The notes under the pieces were generated by a model, which saw nothing but the letters and a program-made list of their open reading frames with translations, had not been told where the DNA came from and ran no database searches. Shown here piece after piece: positions 28,066 to 39,230 of a stretch of DNA of 64,000 bases; position 1 is the first letter of the stretch, and the number at the start of each line of letters is the position of its first letter. The stretch is from assembly GCF_024323335.1 (NCBI RefSeq), contig NC_066584.1, positions 269,258,344 to 269,322,343 on the forward strand, read 5' to 3'. This stretch comes from Lathyrus oleraceus (taxonomy: Eukaryota; Streptophyta; Magnoliopsida; Fabales; Fabaceae). Both the position numbers and the translations under genes were made by a program.

Positions 28066-28270
28066 ATGTTTGCCTTTGCCTGTGTTTGTTTGTGTGCGTG
28101 TCAGCCGAGCTACGAATGCTCTGATTCTTCTCTCGTCCGAGAAGATACGTATGCATAGGATGCGACATCCTAGCGAGCATGTGTCGTTTCCCCAGTCCGA
28201 ACTACTTCGACTCTGATGTCTATGCCTGATAGACTAAGTAGGCCCAGGATACGATGTCCTGCCGAGTCAG
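27505..28270 (+). repeat. Three GAACTACG...TACGTAGG hairpin modules in the solo LTR
   Basis: Copies at 27507-27555, about 28107-28178 and 28198-28268. They correspond one to one with the modules at 6333, 6762 and 6848 in the other LTR. The second and third are again followed by AGGATGCGACATCCT or a close variant. Confidence 0.7.
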
Positions 28271-28695
28271 TTTCAGTCAGTTTCTTTTGTCTCTTTCAGC
28301 CAGTGTGTGTGAGTATTTAAGCAGTGTTTAGCAACCAATTTTCCTTTCTATTGTGCGTGGATCCCGTAGAGTACTACGGATGCGTAGGGGTGCTAATACC
28401 TTCCCTTCGCATAACCGACTCCCGAACCCATTCTCTTTGGTCGCGAGACCATGTTCTTTCCTAGGTTTACTCTGAGCGTTTCCTTTCCCTCTTTTGGGAT
28501 AAATAACGCACGGTGGCGGCTCTGTTGTTCTTGTTTTCCCGCCGGTTTTTCGCGCGATGCGACAGATATGTAATTTGATAATTAATTTGATAATGGCTTC
28601 TCGTTTACTGGGGCGAGTGACGACATTCTTGACCAACCCAATGCTAGTAGGAAATATGCGCATGAATAAAAGGTACAAGTATTTTTTTTAGCATT

Positions 28696-29095
28696 TTGAC
28701 ACAACACACTATATACACAAGCTTGAATTTGGGTGTCGATGAACCTTCATCAGATATATTTTACAATCCTTATGTGCAAATTCAAGGATCATTGAAAGAA
28801 GGAGACACATTTCGCACAAAAGAAGATTGTGTAAAAGTTATTAAAAAATATTACATGGAACTATTAGCTGATTACAGAGTTGATAGAACTAATGCAATGA
28901 GGTACAAGATTTATTTTCGAAATGAGCGCTACCTTTTCCGGTTGTCAGCTTCTTACAGGAAGAGGAGTGATTCTTAGGATATTGGATTCATGGGTCCAGT
29001 TCACACATGCATGCTCACGAACCCAATGCAAGACCATCGCAAACTTAGATCTCAGTTAATATGCGATGAAATTTTAGATCTCAGTTAAGATCATC
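28696..29095 (+). pseudogene. Mutator-like (MULE) transposase N-terminal domain remnant
   Basis: The ORF 28696-28977 contains LKEGDTFRTKEDCVKVIKKY, YRVDRTNAMRYKIYFRN and RLSASYRKRSDS, the pattern of the DNA-binding domain at the N-terminus of plant MuDR transposases. A TAG at 28975-28977 stands where Trp is expected; the frame goes on with DIGFMGPVHTCMLTNPMQDHRKL to about 29095. The catalytic DDE region is absent. It lies just right of the solo LTR. Confidence 0.75.
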
Positions 29096-29205
29096 TAGTA
29101 ACTGTTATTGTAGTGGTTCTGGTGTATCTTGTCGAACCGTTTGTCGAAGCATCGAGTTCGACATTTGTCCCCTGAGGAACATAATTTCAAAGATTAAAAA
29201 GGAAA

Positions 29206-30499
29206 TGTAGATGTTTTTGATTTTGCATTTTGTGTTAAAACACTTACTGTACTCTGATGTCTGGACTGATGTCATGGCATGCTTGAGTAGTATGCTGCAG
29301 GATTAGCTAATACAGGATTTACTGAATGTCAAACTGAATGTTATGACATTCATTCCTGACAGCAGATACTGAACTATAGGCTAGTTGGTTTTTCTGTTAT
29401 AGTTCAGTATTTATTTCAGGTTGTTTTTCAGGAGAATAACAGACCTAGCACATAGCCTATTATCTGGATGTCAAACTGAATGTTATGACATTCATTCCTG
29501 ACAGCAGATACTGAATTATAGGCCAGTTAGTTTTTCTGGTATAGTTCAGTATTTATTACAGGCTGCTGTTTCAGGAAACCAACAGCTGAGCTTGTATTAA
29601 AGCTGTCTAGCATATGGCCTATGTTCTGGACGTCAAACTGAATGTTATGACATTCATTCCTGACAGCATATGCTAAAGTGTAGGCTAGTTAGTTTTTCTG
29701 TTTCAGTATTTATCTCAGGCTGTTTTTCAAGAATCTAACAGCTGTGCTAAAATCCAGGAAACTAACAGAAGAGCTAAATTCAAGAGCCCTAACAAATAGC
29801 CTATTTGTTAGCACCCTAATATGTGGAAATTAGGTTAACTTGCTTAACCTTAATTTTAGGAAATTCAAGTACAAGGCCCAAGTGCTGCATTATAAAAGGA
29901 TGGCAATCCTACTTTCAGCAACTCAGGGGTTTGAAGCGTGAAGAATTAATTATACCATCATATTTCACTGCTGTATTTTGATTGTGTTTTGTATTAGGTT
30001 TTACTTGTGAGCCAAGCAATTATCACCTAGATGATTGCATTGGACTAGGGTGTTCATTGAGTTGTAATTGTTGTGTCACTCTGAGCTTTTAAACGTGAGT
30101 GCTGTGTTTCTTGATTAAAGCTTTTAAGCACAATCAAGAGTTGTTTGAAGTATAACTTCACCATTGACTTTAAACTTATTAAAGGTTGTAATCACTGTGG
30201 TGATTGAGGGGGAGTGAGTAGGAACTCTGATCTTAGTTTAGATTGAAATTGCATTGGGTAGGTCTTAAGTGATAGGATTAAACAGTTGGTTTAAGTCCTG
30301 AATTAATACTGCTTATAGTGGATTTCCTCCCTGGCTTGGTAGCCCCCAGACGTAGGTGTGTTTGTCATCGAACTGGGTAAACAATTGTCTGTGTCTTTTA
30401 CTGCATTTTTCGTTTACCTTTTGCATACATTTCCCGTCTGCGCAGAATTGGATGTCATAACATCCAGTGTGACATCGATAGTCTGTTACTAGAATTTCA
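29206..30499 (+). repeat. 5' LTR of the SIRE-type element (1294 bp)
   Basis: Begins TGTAGATGTTTTTGAT and ends TACTAGAATTTCA. It contains three copies of a segment with the palindrome GAATGT-tatg-ACATTC (near 29337, 29480 and 29640), and one GGATGT-cata-ACATCC near the 3' end. A TATAAAAGG promoter-like site is at 29891-29899. Confidence 0.9.
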
Positions 30500-30500
30500 A

Positions 30501-30517
30501 TTGGCATCAGAGCAAGC
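30501..30517 (+). other. Primer-binding site
   Basis: TTGGCATCAGAGCAAGC starts two bases after the LTR and resembles the usual TGGTATCAGAGC complement of initiator methionine tRNA. Confidence 0.8.
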
Positions 30518-30569
30518 ACCCTGCCTGTTAATTTCTAGGTGAGATCTAGGGACGTTACTTTCTAGTACC

Positions 30570-33104
30570 ATGGACAAGGATGTAGGATTCTCAAATAGAC
30601 CACCCATGTTGGATGGTTCTAACTATGATGACTGGAAACCTCGTATGATAGCCTTTTCGAGGTCTCTGGATAGCAAGGTCTGGAGAGCTGTCAACAAAGG
30701 ATGGGAGCATCCAACGAGGACAGGCAAAGATGGAATCTTTATGCAAATTCCTGAAGAAGAGTGGGACAAAGAGCAAGATGCATTAGCCCTTGGAAACTCT
30801 AAGGCCTTGAATGCACTGTTCAATGGGATAAATAAGAACATATTCAGACTGGTGCATCACTGTGAGCTGGCTAAAGAAGTTTGGGATACTCTCAAAACAA
30901 CTCATGAAGGTACCTCCAAGGTAAGGATGTCTAAACTTCAAATGCTGACTACTAAGTTTGAAAATCTGAGGATGAAAGAGGATGAGACTATTCATGACTT
31001 CCACATGAATGTTCTTGAAATTGCCAACACTTCTAGAGGCTTAGGAGAGAAAATGTCTGAAGAAAAACTTGTAAGAAAGATTCTCAGATCATTGCCCAAG
31101 AGATTTGCCATGAAGGTTACTGCTATAGAAGAGGCTCAAGATATCTGCAATATGAAAGTTGATGAGCTTATTGGTTCTCTCCAAACTTTTGAAATGAGCT
31201 TGTATGATAATGTTGAAAAGAAAAACAAAGGCATAGCTTTCGTATCAAATACTGAAGAGGATTCAGAAGAGGGAAGTATTGGAGATGATGAAAGCATATC
31301 AGAAGCTATAGCCATGCTTGGAAGACAGTTCACCAAGTTCATAAAGAAGGTTGATCAAAATGGTAGACCAAATGTCAAGAACTCTTCATCTGACATCAGT
31401 AGAAGATCAAAATCTGAAGAAAAGTTCAACCAAGGCAAGGGAATCCAGTGTCATGGATGTGAAGGTTTTGGACACACTAGAGCTGAATGTCCTACCTTCC
31501 TCAAGATGCAAAAGAAGGGACTATCTGTCACCTGGTATGAGGGAGACTCTGAGAGTGAATCAGAAGGAGAATCTACAAAACATGTCACTGCACTAACTAG
31601 TGTCTGTGCCTCTGATGATGACTTAAGTGGAGATGAACTTACATTTGATGAACTTGCTGCTTCATATAAAGAGTTATGTGTCAAAAGTGCATAAGTGTGT
31701 GATCAAGGAGAAAAGTAGAAGAAACTCATCAAGGAGCTGGAAGCTGAGAAGAAGAATCATCTGACAGTCATAGATGGTCTAAATGGTGAGATAACCTTGC
31801 TGACCTCTAAGCTAGATCACATGACAAAATCCATCAGAATGCTGAATAAAGGAACTGACACTTTGGAAGAAATTCTAAAGGTGGGACAGAAATCAGGAAC
31901 CATGTCTGGTTTAGGCTTTGTTAAGGAATCCCCATCTGAATTCAACAACTCAAAGGCTGAAGTTCAGAAAACCAAGCAAAAGTCACAACCAATGTCACAA
32001 CATCATGGAAGCAAGAGGTTTAACCATCAAAAGAAGAAATTTCAAAGATGGAGATGCCACTACTGTGGTAGATTTGGTCACATAAAACCCTTCTGTTACA
32101 GGTTGCATGGTTATCCTAACCAGACCCTTCAAGTCAGACCTAAGCAGAAGGCATCTAAGCATAATGCCCCCATCAAGAAACAACAATGGGTTGCTAGATT
32201 AGCTCACACATCTCTAAGGGAGTCTACCAGAGAAGACTGGTATTTTGACAGTGGTTGCTCAAGACATATGACTGGGATGGAGAACTTATTGGTAGATAGA
32301 CAACCTCATGCTACCGGTTATGTGACCTTTGGTGATGGAGCTAAAGGAAAAATCAAAGGTGTTGGTAAGCTGGAGAGTCCTGGAGTTCCAGAACTGAATA
32401 ATGTGTTGTTAGTAAAAGGACTAACTGCTAATCTCATCAGCATAAGCCAACTATGTGATCAAGGCTTCAATGTACAGTTCACTAAGGAAGAATGTATTGT
32501 GAAGAATGGAGAAAATAAGGAAGTTATGAGAGGATCCAGATCCAAAGATAACTGCTATCTATGGGAACCTGAAGTCTCAAACTACTCCTCAATGTGCTCC
32601 TTAGCCAAGGAAGAACAAGAAGTGAAGTTGTGGCATAGGAGACCTGGACATCTTCATTTAAGAGGAATGAAGAAGATCATATCCAAGGAAGCAGTTAGAG
32701 GAATCCCAAAGCTGCTTATTGATGAAGGAAAAGTCTGTGGAGAATGTCAGGTTGGCAAGCAAACCAAAATGTCACATCCTAAGCTTGGACATCCTAAAAC
32801 ATCCAAAACTCTGGAACTTTTGCACATGGACTTAATGGGACCTATGCAGATTGAAAGTCATGAGTTGTCCTCATCTATTATTCCTCATCAAAATGGTGTA
32901 GTTGAAAGGAAGAAACAGAGTTGTGTATCATTATCCACTGCAGAAGCTAAGTACATAGCATCTGGTAGCAGTTGTTCCCAACTGGTATGGATGAAACAGA
33001 TGCAGACTGAGTACAATGTCACTCAGAATGTCATGACATTGGATGCTACTCAGTTTGAAAATTTAAGGGGCAAAGTGGGAACATGTCTTTCTGAGGAATT
33101 ATAG
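30570..33104 (+). pseudogene. SIRE-type copia gag-pol with two stops and three pol deletions
   Basis: One frame from MDKDVGFSNRP (30570) to CLSEEL-stop (33104), broken by TAA at 31692-31694 and TAG at 31716-31718. Order of parts: gag domain; first zinc knuckle CHGCEGFGHTRAEC (~31450); acidic linker; coiled-coil segment; second zinc knuckle CHYCGRFGHIKPFC (~32055); protease with DSGCSRHM (~32249); GAG-pre-integrase with HRRPGHLH and CGECQVGKQ. Pol then jumps from MDLMGPMQIES to PHQNGVVERK (~32855), then to KQSCVSLSTAEAKYIA of RNase H (~32912), then from NVMTL to DATQFENLRGK (~33041). RT is wholly absent, as is the core of integrase. Confidence 0.9.
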
Positions 33105-35010
33105 CAACTAATGATGTCAGAAATTTACTGTTTAATATTTCAGATTATTAAACAATTGAAAATGTGCTCTGATTGGTCAACAGATACTAGTTATTTCACT
33201 TGCAACAAGTGTTATGAGATGTTGGTAAAGGAATTTATTGTTAATTTGTGTGAAGAATGTGTTGTGGCAAAAGATGTGGTGCTGATGGTTGGATGCTTGC
33301 AGTCCTCATTGATGCATGTTTGTAATTTTTTTTGGGCTCTTAATGAGTTCCTTGGAGTTGTTCATTATCTCAGCTATCACGGCTGTGTATGATGATGGTT
33401 TGCACTGCTTAACTATTATGTTTTAACATGTTTGATGTTATAACACCTGTCCTAACATTCTCTGATAAACTAATTGACATTTATTTTGTCTAATTGGTCA
33501 ATTTTGACTAAAAAGGGGGAGAAGTGTTGATGTGGAATGTGGAAGCAGTTGTGTATGTAGCTGAACTGAAGGACAACTATTATTGAAAGAAGTGCACAGG
33601 TGTTAAAACAAGAATGTTGCTCTGTTTACAGATGTCAAAGAGGATGTCTGATATGGTGCACAGGTGTTGATGTTGAAGCAGATGTCAGAATGACATTCTG
33701 GCTGGTACAGGTGATGTAGTTACAATAGTTGTTGTTCTGTTTACAGATGTCAAAGAGGATGTCTGATATGGTGCACAGGTGTTGATGTTGAAGCAGATGT
33801 CAGAATGACATTCTGGCTAGTACAGGTGCTGGAGTTACTATTATTTGATGTATGCACAGATTTAGGGGGAGGAGGAGTACCCTTGTGCATTTGTGTGTCT
33901 TACTAGTTGCATCCTTAACTAGTAATTCTGTTTTTGTTGCACAGATTTAGGGGGAGGAGAAGTACCCTTGTGCATGTGTGTATTACTAGTAACTATAAAG
34001 CTAGTAATTATGTTGCTTCTGCTGCTGTTTAAACTACTGTTATGTTGTTTAACTGCTGATAGTTTACCTTGTGAACAAAAAGGAAAGATATATGTTTTAG
34101 CCAAAATTTGCCAAAGGGGGAGCAATTTTGGTAAAACAAAGAGTGTTCACAAGATGTTATGTGTGATGTCTTAACATAAGATATCCTATGTACCTGCTGG
34201 AGTTCAAAAACATGTTCATGCAGTATTTGTTTCAGAATGTCATACACAAGGTCATGGCATCTGATATGATATGTACCTGCTGGAGTTCAAGAACATGTTC
34301 ATGCAGGAGTGTTTCAAGAAGTCATACACAAAGTCATGGCATCTGATATGATTGTACCTGCTGGAAGTTATAAAAGGAATTATGGAATTATGTAGGATTT
34401 TTCCAGGATGTCAGACCCGATGTCATGACACCCTGTACACAGAACATTCAGTGTGAATGTCTGGTGTTTTGTGATTGCACACTTAATGGCAATATGTGTT
34501 TGATTGAAGATCTAATTTGTGGCTGAAATTCGTCACTCTAAAGCTGTGAAGCAAGAGTGTGTGTCTACTTGATCAAAGCTGTGAACAAAGATCAAGTGGG
34601 TGTAGTCTTGATCAAAGTTGTAAAGCAAGATCAAGAGTGTGTATTCTTGATTGAAACTGTGAAATAAAATCAAGTGTGTGTATCTGAAATTTGCTTGTAA
34701 TTTTATTTTTGTTGGTCTGTAATATTAAGTGTTGCTTTGGCAACATTTTTGACAAAAAGGGGGAGTAACAAATGTACCCCAAGACAACAGATTTCATTGA
34801 AGGTCCTCTAAACAAGAGGTTATGGTGCTGTGTGCATTCTACTTGTGCTGCTGCTATTTGAAGTTTAACTTCTATGTGTGCTGAGTGTGTTGTTGTTCAA
34901 CTTCTATGTGTGCTGAGTGTATTAGCTAATTTAATTCTCTGCTTGGATGTGTGTTTTCCGCTGCTGAGAACTCTGTTGTGATGCCAAGTTATTTTAGCGA
35001 AAAATTTGCC
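33105..35010 (+). mobile_element. Long tail between pol and the 3' LTR, with direct repeats
   Basis: No convincing ORF. A ~111-bp period direct repeat (ttacagatgtcaaagaggat at about 33628 and 33739) carries a palindromic CAGAATGACATTCTG. Another pair of repeats lies at 34190-34290 (gtacctgctggagttcaa, third partial near 34356). AGGGGGAG purine tracts recur at about 33515, 33867, 33950, 34116 and 34760. In intact SIRE elements this zone can hold an env-like ORF; none is readable here. Confidence 0.7.
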
Positions 35011-35022
35011 AAAGGGGGAGTT
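35011..35022 (+). other. Polypurine tract
   Basis: AAAGGGGGAGTT sits directly before the TGTAGATG start of the 3' LTR. Confidence 0.85.
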
Positions 35023-36319
35023 TGTAGATGTTTTTGATTGGCTGCATTTTGTGTTAAAACACTTACTATACTCTGATGTCTGGACTGATGTCATGACATG
35101 CTTGAGTAGTATGCTGCAGGATTAGCTAATACAGGATTTACTGAATGTCAAACTGAATGTTATGACATTCATTCCTGACAGCAGATACTGAACTATAGGC
35201 TAGTTGGTTTTTCTGTTATAGTTCAGTATTTATTTCAGGCTGTTTTTCAGGAGAATAACAGACCTAGCACATAGTCTATTGTCTGGATGTCAAATTGAAT
35301 GTTATGACATTCATTCTTGACAGCAGATACTGAATTATAGGCCAGTTAGTTTTTCTGGTATAGTTCCGTATTTATTACAGGCTGCTGTTTCAGGAAACTA
35401 ACAGCTGAGCTAGAATTAAAGTTGTCTAGCATATGGCCTATGTTCTGGACGTCAAACTGAATGTTATGACATTCATTCCTGACAGCATATGCTAAAGTGT
35501 AGGCTAGTTAGTTTTTCTGTTTCAGTATTTATCTCAGGCTGTTTTTCAGGAATCTAACAGCTGTGCTAAAATCCAGGAAACTAACAGAAGAGATAAATTC
35601 AAGAGCCCTAACAAATAGCCTATTTGTTAGCACCCTAATATGTGGAAATTAGGTTAACTTGCTTAACCTTAATTTTAGGAAATTCAAGTACAAGGCCCAA
35701 GTGCTGCATTATAAAAGGATGGCAATCCTACTTTCAGCAACTTAGGGGTTTGAAGCGTGAAGAATTAATTATACCAATATATTTCACTGTTGTATTTTGA
35801 TTGTGTTTTGTATTAGGTTTTACTTGTGAGCCAAGCAATTATCACCTAGATGATTGCATTGGACTAGGGTGTTCATTGAGTTGTAATTGTTGTGTCACTC
35901 TGAGCTTTTAAGCGTGAGTGTTGTGTTTATTTTATTAAAGCTTCTAAGCACAATCAAGAGTTGTTTGAAGTATAACTTCACCACTGACTTTAAACTTATT
36001 AAAGGTTGTAATCATTGTGGTGATTGAGGGGGAGTGAGTAGGAACTCTGATCTTAGTTTAGATTGAAATTGCATTGGGTAGGTCTTAAGTGATAGGATTA
36101 AACAGTTGGTTTAAGTCCTGAATTAATACTGCTTATAGTGGATTTCCTCCCTGGCTTGGTAGCCCCCAAACGTAGGTGTGTTTGTCACCGAACTGGGTAA
36201 ACAATTGTCTGTGTCTTTTACTGCATTTTTCGTTTACCTTCTGCATACATTTCATGTCTGCGCAGAATTGGATGTCATAACATCCAGTGTGACATCGATA
36301 GTCTGTTACTAGAATTTCA
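35023..36319 (+). repeat. 3' LTR of the SIRE-type element (1297 bp)
   Basis: Nearly identical to 29206-30499 along its whole length by eye, with scattered substitutions and an extra GGC near the start. High LTR similarity suggests a fairly recent insertion. Confidence 0.9.
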
Positions 36320-37594
36320 GGAAAAACCTATGTTCCTGTTTTATCTAGTTCTATCCACCTCCTAACAATGCCTCATCAGAATAACCTAACTTCAGATTTC
36401 AAAAATAAAAAATAACAAAAAGCAACTTCCCTTAACATAATAAATAAGCAATAAGAAATCCACAACGATAAAAACTAACATTTCTATGTTACGTGCATGG
36501 ATAAAGTGAGATACATACTAAAAATGCGATGAAGAAGACCTGATAATGGTGGAGGAAGCTTCGTTTGAGTTTCGTTGTCTTTCCATCATTTCAAGCTTCG
36601 TTGGTGCTTCAATGGTGTTAATGACATATAAAGAAATGAAATGATGCTTTGAACACATATGTGTGTTGGAAGAGATTAAGTTTCATATTATAATAATGGA
36701 AGTTGTGTTTAGAAATACATTTATGGCGTTTCGATGGACAAGATGAAAATAAAAATCATCTAGATATATGTTCCATTTAGGGACTATTCAATTTCGCAGG
36801 AGAAATGAAGATGAAAATAAAAGTTGCAAGAATAAATGAAAGTTAAAATTTAGTTAAAAGAGAAATAAGTACAATCTTTAAAAGAGTACAAAAGTGTAAA
36901 ATTGACATAAGTACCAAAAACTACATCCAAAAAAGCAAGGAGAAGCAAGATAAACACGACAAAAGAAAATAAAAATCGAAAATACAATAAACCCCCACAA
37001 TCTAAAGCCCAGAGTAAATCGCCCTCAATAGTACACCATAATGAAGAACAAGATAGATCTTAAGCCAATAGAACTTCTACCGTCGGATCAAAGTCTACCC
37101 GAAAAAGAAAAAGAACAACCACATTCACAACATGACCATAGATCTTAATCCGCTATTGGTTAATCTTGAGGATAAAATTTTGAAATCATTTTATAAAAGT
37201 GCAAGACTTGTCAAACGATCTCCTTAAAAATTACTTCCAAGTCAAAAGGATATTTTTCTCCACTAAATCTTTCTCGTTTGTTTGTTGTACATAAAAGAAA
37301 AAACTTCTATATTATAGTATATTCTAAACCCGGGATAAATGAAGGTATTAACATGCTCGGTGTTCATTATTAAGCTTGAGGATCTTACAGATTACCATGT
37401 ATGATCCAACTCGAATATCTTAATTGTTTGTGAAGCTAGTATTAGGAATATTTTTAAAAAATGGCCTCATTGAAAATAAAGTATAAACAAAATCAACACA
37501 TGGTTTTATAAAAATAGCACCCATGTGATAAGTGAAGACTAAAAATTTCAATTTTAAAATCCGTTTCCGTGCATTACTAACTGGAGCTATTATG
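36320..37594. other. Upstream region of the intact BAHD gene
   Basis: About 1.3 kb of AT-rich sequence after the copia element. No coding sequence or transposon end was recognised. The last ~70 bases (TACACCATCTCCACGTTCAA... and catataccataccatcaaaa) are shared with the promoter-proximal sequence of the other BAHD copies. Confidence 0.5.
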
Positions 37595-37604
37595 TTATAT
37601 GTAC
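37595..37604 (+). promoter_or_regulatory. TATA-like element of the intact BAHD gene
   Basis: TTATATGTAC lies 57-66 bases before the ATG and aligns with TATATATATATACA before the ORF at 51188. Confidence 0.4.
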
Positions 37605-37660
37605 ACCATCTCCACGTTCAATACTTGCATATACCATACCATCAAAAACGATTTTGAATT

Positions 37661-39040
37661 ATGGCACAATCTTTGTTATTCACAGTGAAGAGATGTGCCC
37701 CTGAATTTGTCACTCCATCGAAACCCACACCTCATGAAATAAAATTACTCTCAGACATTGATGACAATCATTCGTTACGTTTTCATATTCCTGGTATACA
37801 ATTTTACAAGTACGATCCTATAATGAAAGGAAAAGACCCTGTTGATGTAATTAGAAAAGCACTAGCAAAAACGCTGGTGTATTATTATCCATTTGCAGGT
37901 AGATTGAGAGAGGGTGATGGTAGGAAACTTATGGTTGATTGTACTGGAGAAGGTGTTTTGTTCATAGAAGCCGATGCTGATGTTACTCTAAAAGATTTCG
38001 GTGATAATCTTCTTCCTCCATTTCCATTTTTGGATGAAGTTCTTTACGATGTTCCTGGTTCTTCAAACGTGCTTAACGCTCCATTGATGCTTATTCAGGT
38101 AACACGCCTCAAGTGTGGTGGTTTCATATTTGCTATTCGTATAAACCATACAATGAGTGATGCAACAGGTATAGTTCAATTCATGAATGCCTTAGCAGAA
38201 ATATGTCGTGGAATGAATGAACCTTCAATCTCACCGGTGTGGTGCAGAGAACTTCTAAGCGCAAGGAACCCACCAAGAGTTACATGTATTCATCCTGAAC
38301 TCGAACAAGCACCTGATAACAAGGAAGCCATCATATCTTTAGACAACTTGGTTAAACGCACATTTTTCTTTGGTTCGGTCGAGGTAGCCAAAATTCACTC
38401 TCTCCTTCCAACCAACATGGTACACCAGTACACCAAATATGAAATCATCACCGCATTTGTTTGGCGATGTCGCACAATAGCCTTACAACCAGATTCAGAC
38501 GAAGAAGTTCGTATGATGACCGTAGTCAATGCACGTAGGACATCGTTTAATCTACAACTACCAAATGGTTACTACGGTAATGTTGTTGTGAATCCTGTAG
38601 CAGTGACATCCGCAAGAAAATTAATTGAAAATCCATTGGAGTATGCATTGAATTTAATAAAGAAATCAAATGCTAATGTCACCAAAGAGTATATCCATTC
38701 ATTGGTGGATTTAATGGTTATCAAGGGTCGACATAGTTTTTCCACGAGGGGATTGTTTATAGTGTCCAACGTTACACATGTTGGACTTAATGATGTGGAT
38801 TATGGTTGGGGGAAAGCTGTTTATGGTGGACCAGCTAACGATAGTTCTGTTCCTGGCATTGCTACCTATTACTTACCTTTTCAAAATGAGAAGGGAGAGA
38901 AAGGTATGGTTATACCGCTTCGTTTGCCAGCTCAAGCCATGGAGAGGTTCGTTAAGGAGCTTGATAGTGTGCTTAAGGGAAACAATAACCATCCTACTAA
39001 GGATGATCCAACATCTTCAATCATCGAATCATTGTTGTAG
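37661..39040 (+). CDS. BAHD acyltransferase (benzyl-alcohol O-benzoyltransferase-like), intact, 459 aa
   Basis: Uninterrupted single exon from MAQSLLFTVKR to SLL-stop, with the normal length for the family (about 440-460). Opening words typical of the clade: [31 protein letters not shown] and DCTGEGVLF follow at residues 77-102. The catalytic HTMSD is at 163-167; His acts as general base. The structural motif is DYGWG at 380-384, with Tyr in place of the usual Phe. Family members are soluble cytosolic enzymes that transfer acyl groups from CoA thioesters such as benzoyl-, tigloyl- or anthraniloyl-CoA to alcohols. The real substrate cannot be told from sequence. It lacks the intron seen in the copy at 16160. 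Confidence 0.93.
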   Translation: MAQSLLFTVKRCAPEFVTPSKPTPHEIKLLSDIDDNHSLRFHIPGIQFYKYDPIMKGKDPVDVIRKALAKTLVYYYPFAGRLREGDGRKLMVDCTGEGVLFIEADADVTLKDFGDNLLPPFPFLDEVLYDVPGSSNVLNAPLMLIQVTRLKCGGFIFAIRINHTMSDATGIVQFMNALAEICRGMNEPSISPVWCRELLSARNPPRVTCIHPELEQAPDNKEAIISLDNLVKRTFFFGSVEVAKIHSLLPTNMVHQYTKYEIITAFVWRCRTIALQPDSDEEVRMMTVVNARRTSFNLQLPNGYYGNVVVNPVAVTSARKLIENPLEYALNLIKKSNANVTKEYIHSLVDLMVIKGRHSFSTRGLFIVSNVTHVGLNDVDYGWGKAVYGGPANDSSVPGIATYYLPFQNEKGEKGMVIPLRLPAQAMERFVKELDSVLKGNNNHPTKDDPTSSIIESLL

Positions 39041-39230
39041 TAGTCTTTAACAAATGCTGATTTGCTGTGTGATTGGTTGCTGGGATGTCTTTTCCTTCTG
39101 CTTGCCTTTCCCTTTGTGTCTTGTTTCGTTTGTTTTGTTTCTTTGGTCGCGAATTTGTTGGTTTTGTGTTTCCTTTTTGGCGTCTTTTGCCTTTGCCTTT
39201 TGTTATTAATATATTGTTTGAACTTTTTTT
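39041..39230. other. 3' flank of the intact BAHD gene
   Basis: T-rich, with repeated TTTGTTTTG / CCTTTTG words. Probably the 3' UTR; no distinct poly(A) signal was assigned. Confidence 0.35.

Larger units (their letters stand above)
22830..28569 (+). mobile_element. Solo LTR of an Ogre-like element, 5730 bp, with GATAT target duplication
   Basis: The LTR proper is 22835-28564: it starts TGTAGCACCTC and ends GATGCGACA, and is bracketed by GATAT at 22830-22834 and 28565-28569. No internal domain is present, so the element was reduced to one LTR by recombination. Its right half matches 4919-7209 in landmark order. It contains a 31-bp hairpin minisatellite, TTAGGCTCGAG modules, three GAACTACG/TACGTAGG modules, and the GGTGCTAATACCTTCCCTTCG and CGGTGGCGGCTCTG blocks near the end. 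Confidence 0.9.
29201..36324 (+). mobile_element. SIRE/Maximus-type Ty1/copia element with both LTRs, GGAAA target duplication
   Basis: The element proper is 29206-36319 (7114 bp), bracketed by GGAAA at 29201-29205 and 36320-36324. LTRs are 29206-30499 and 35023-36319. It has a primer-binding site, one gag-pol frame with stops, a ~1.9-kb region between pol and the LTR, and a polypurine tract. The large LTRs, the double zinc knuckle and the long tail after pol fit the SIRE/Maximus lineage. Pol has lost most of integrase, RT and RNase H, so it can only move in trans. Confidence 0.9.

Noticed and set aside
33111..33392. 93-codon ORF after the copia pol
   Set aside because: No recognisable domain, and it begins a few bases after the pol stop in decayed sequence; likely chance.
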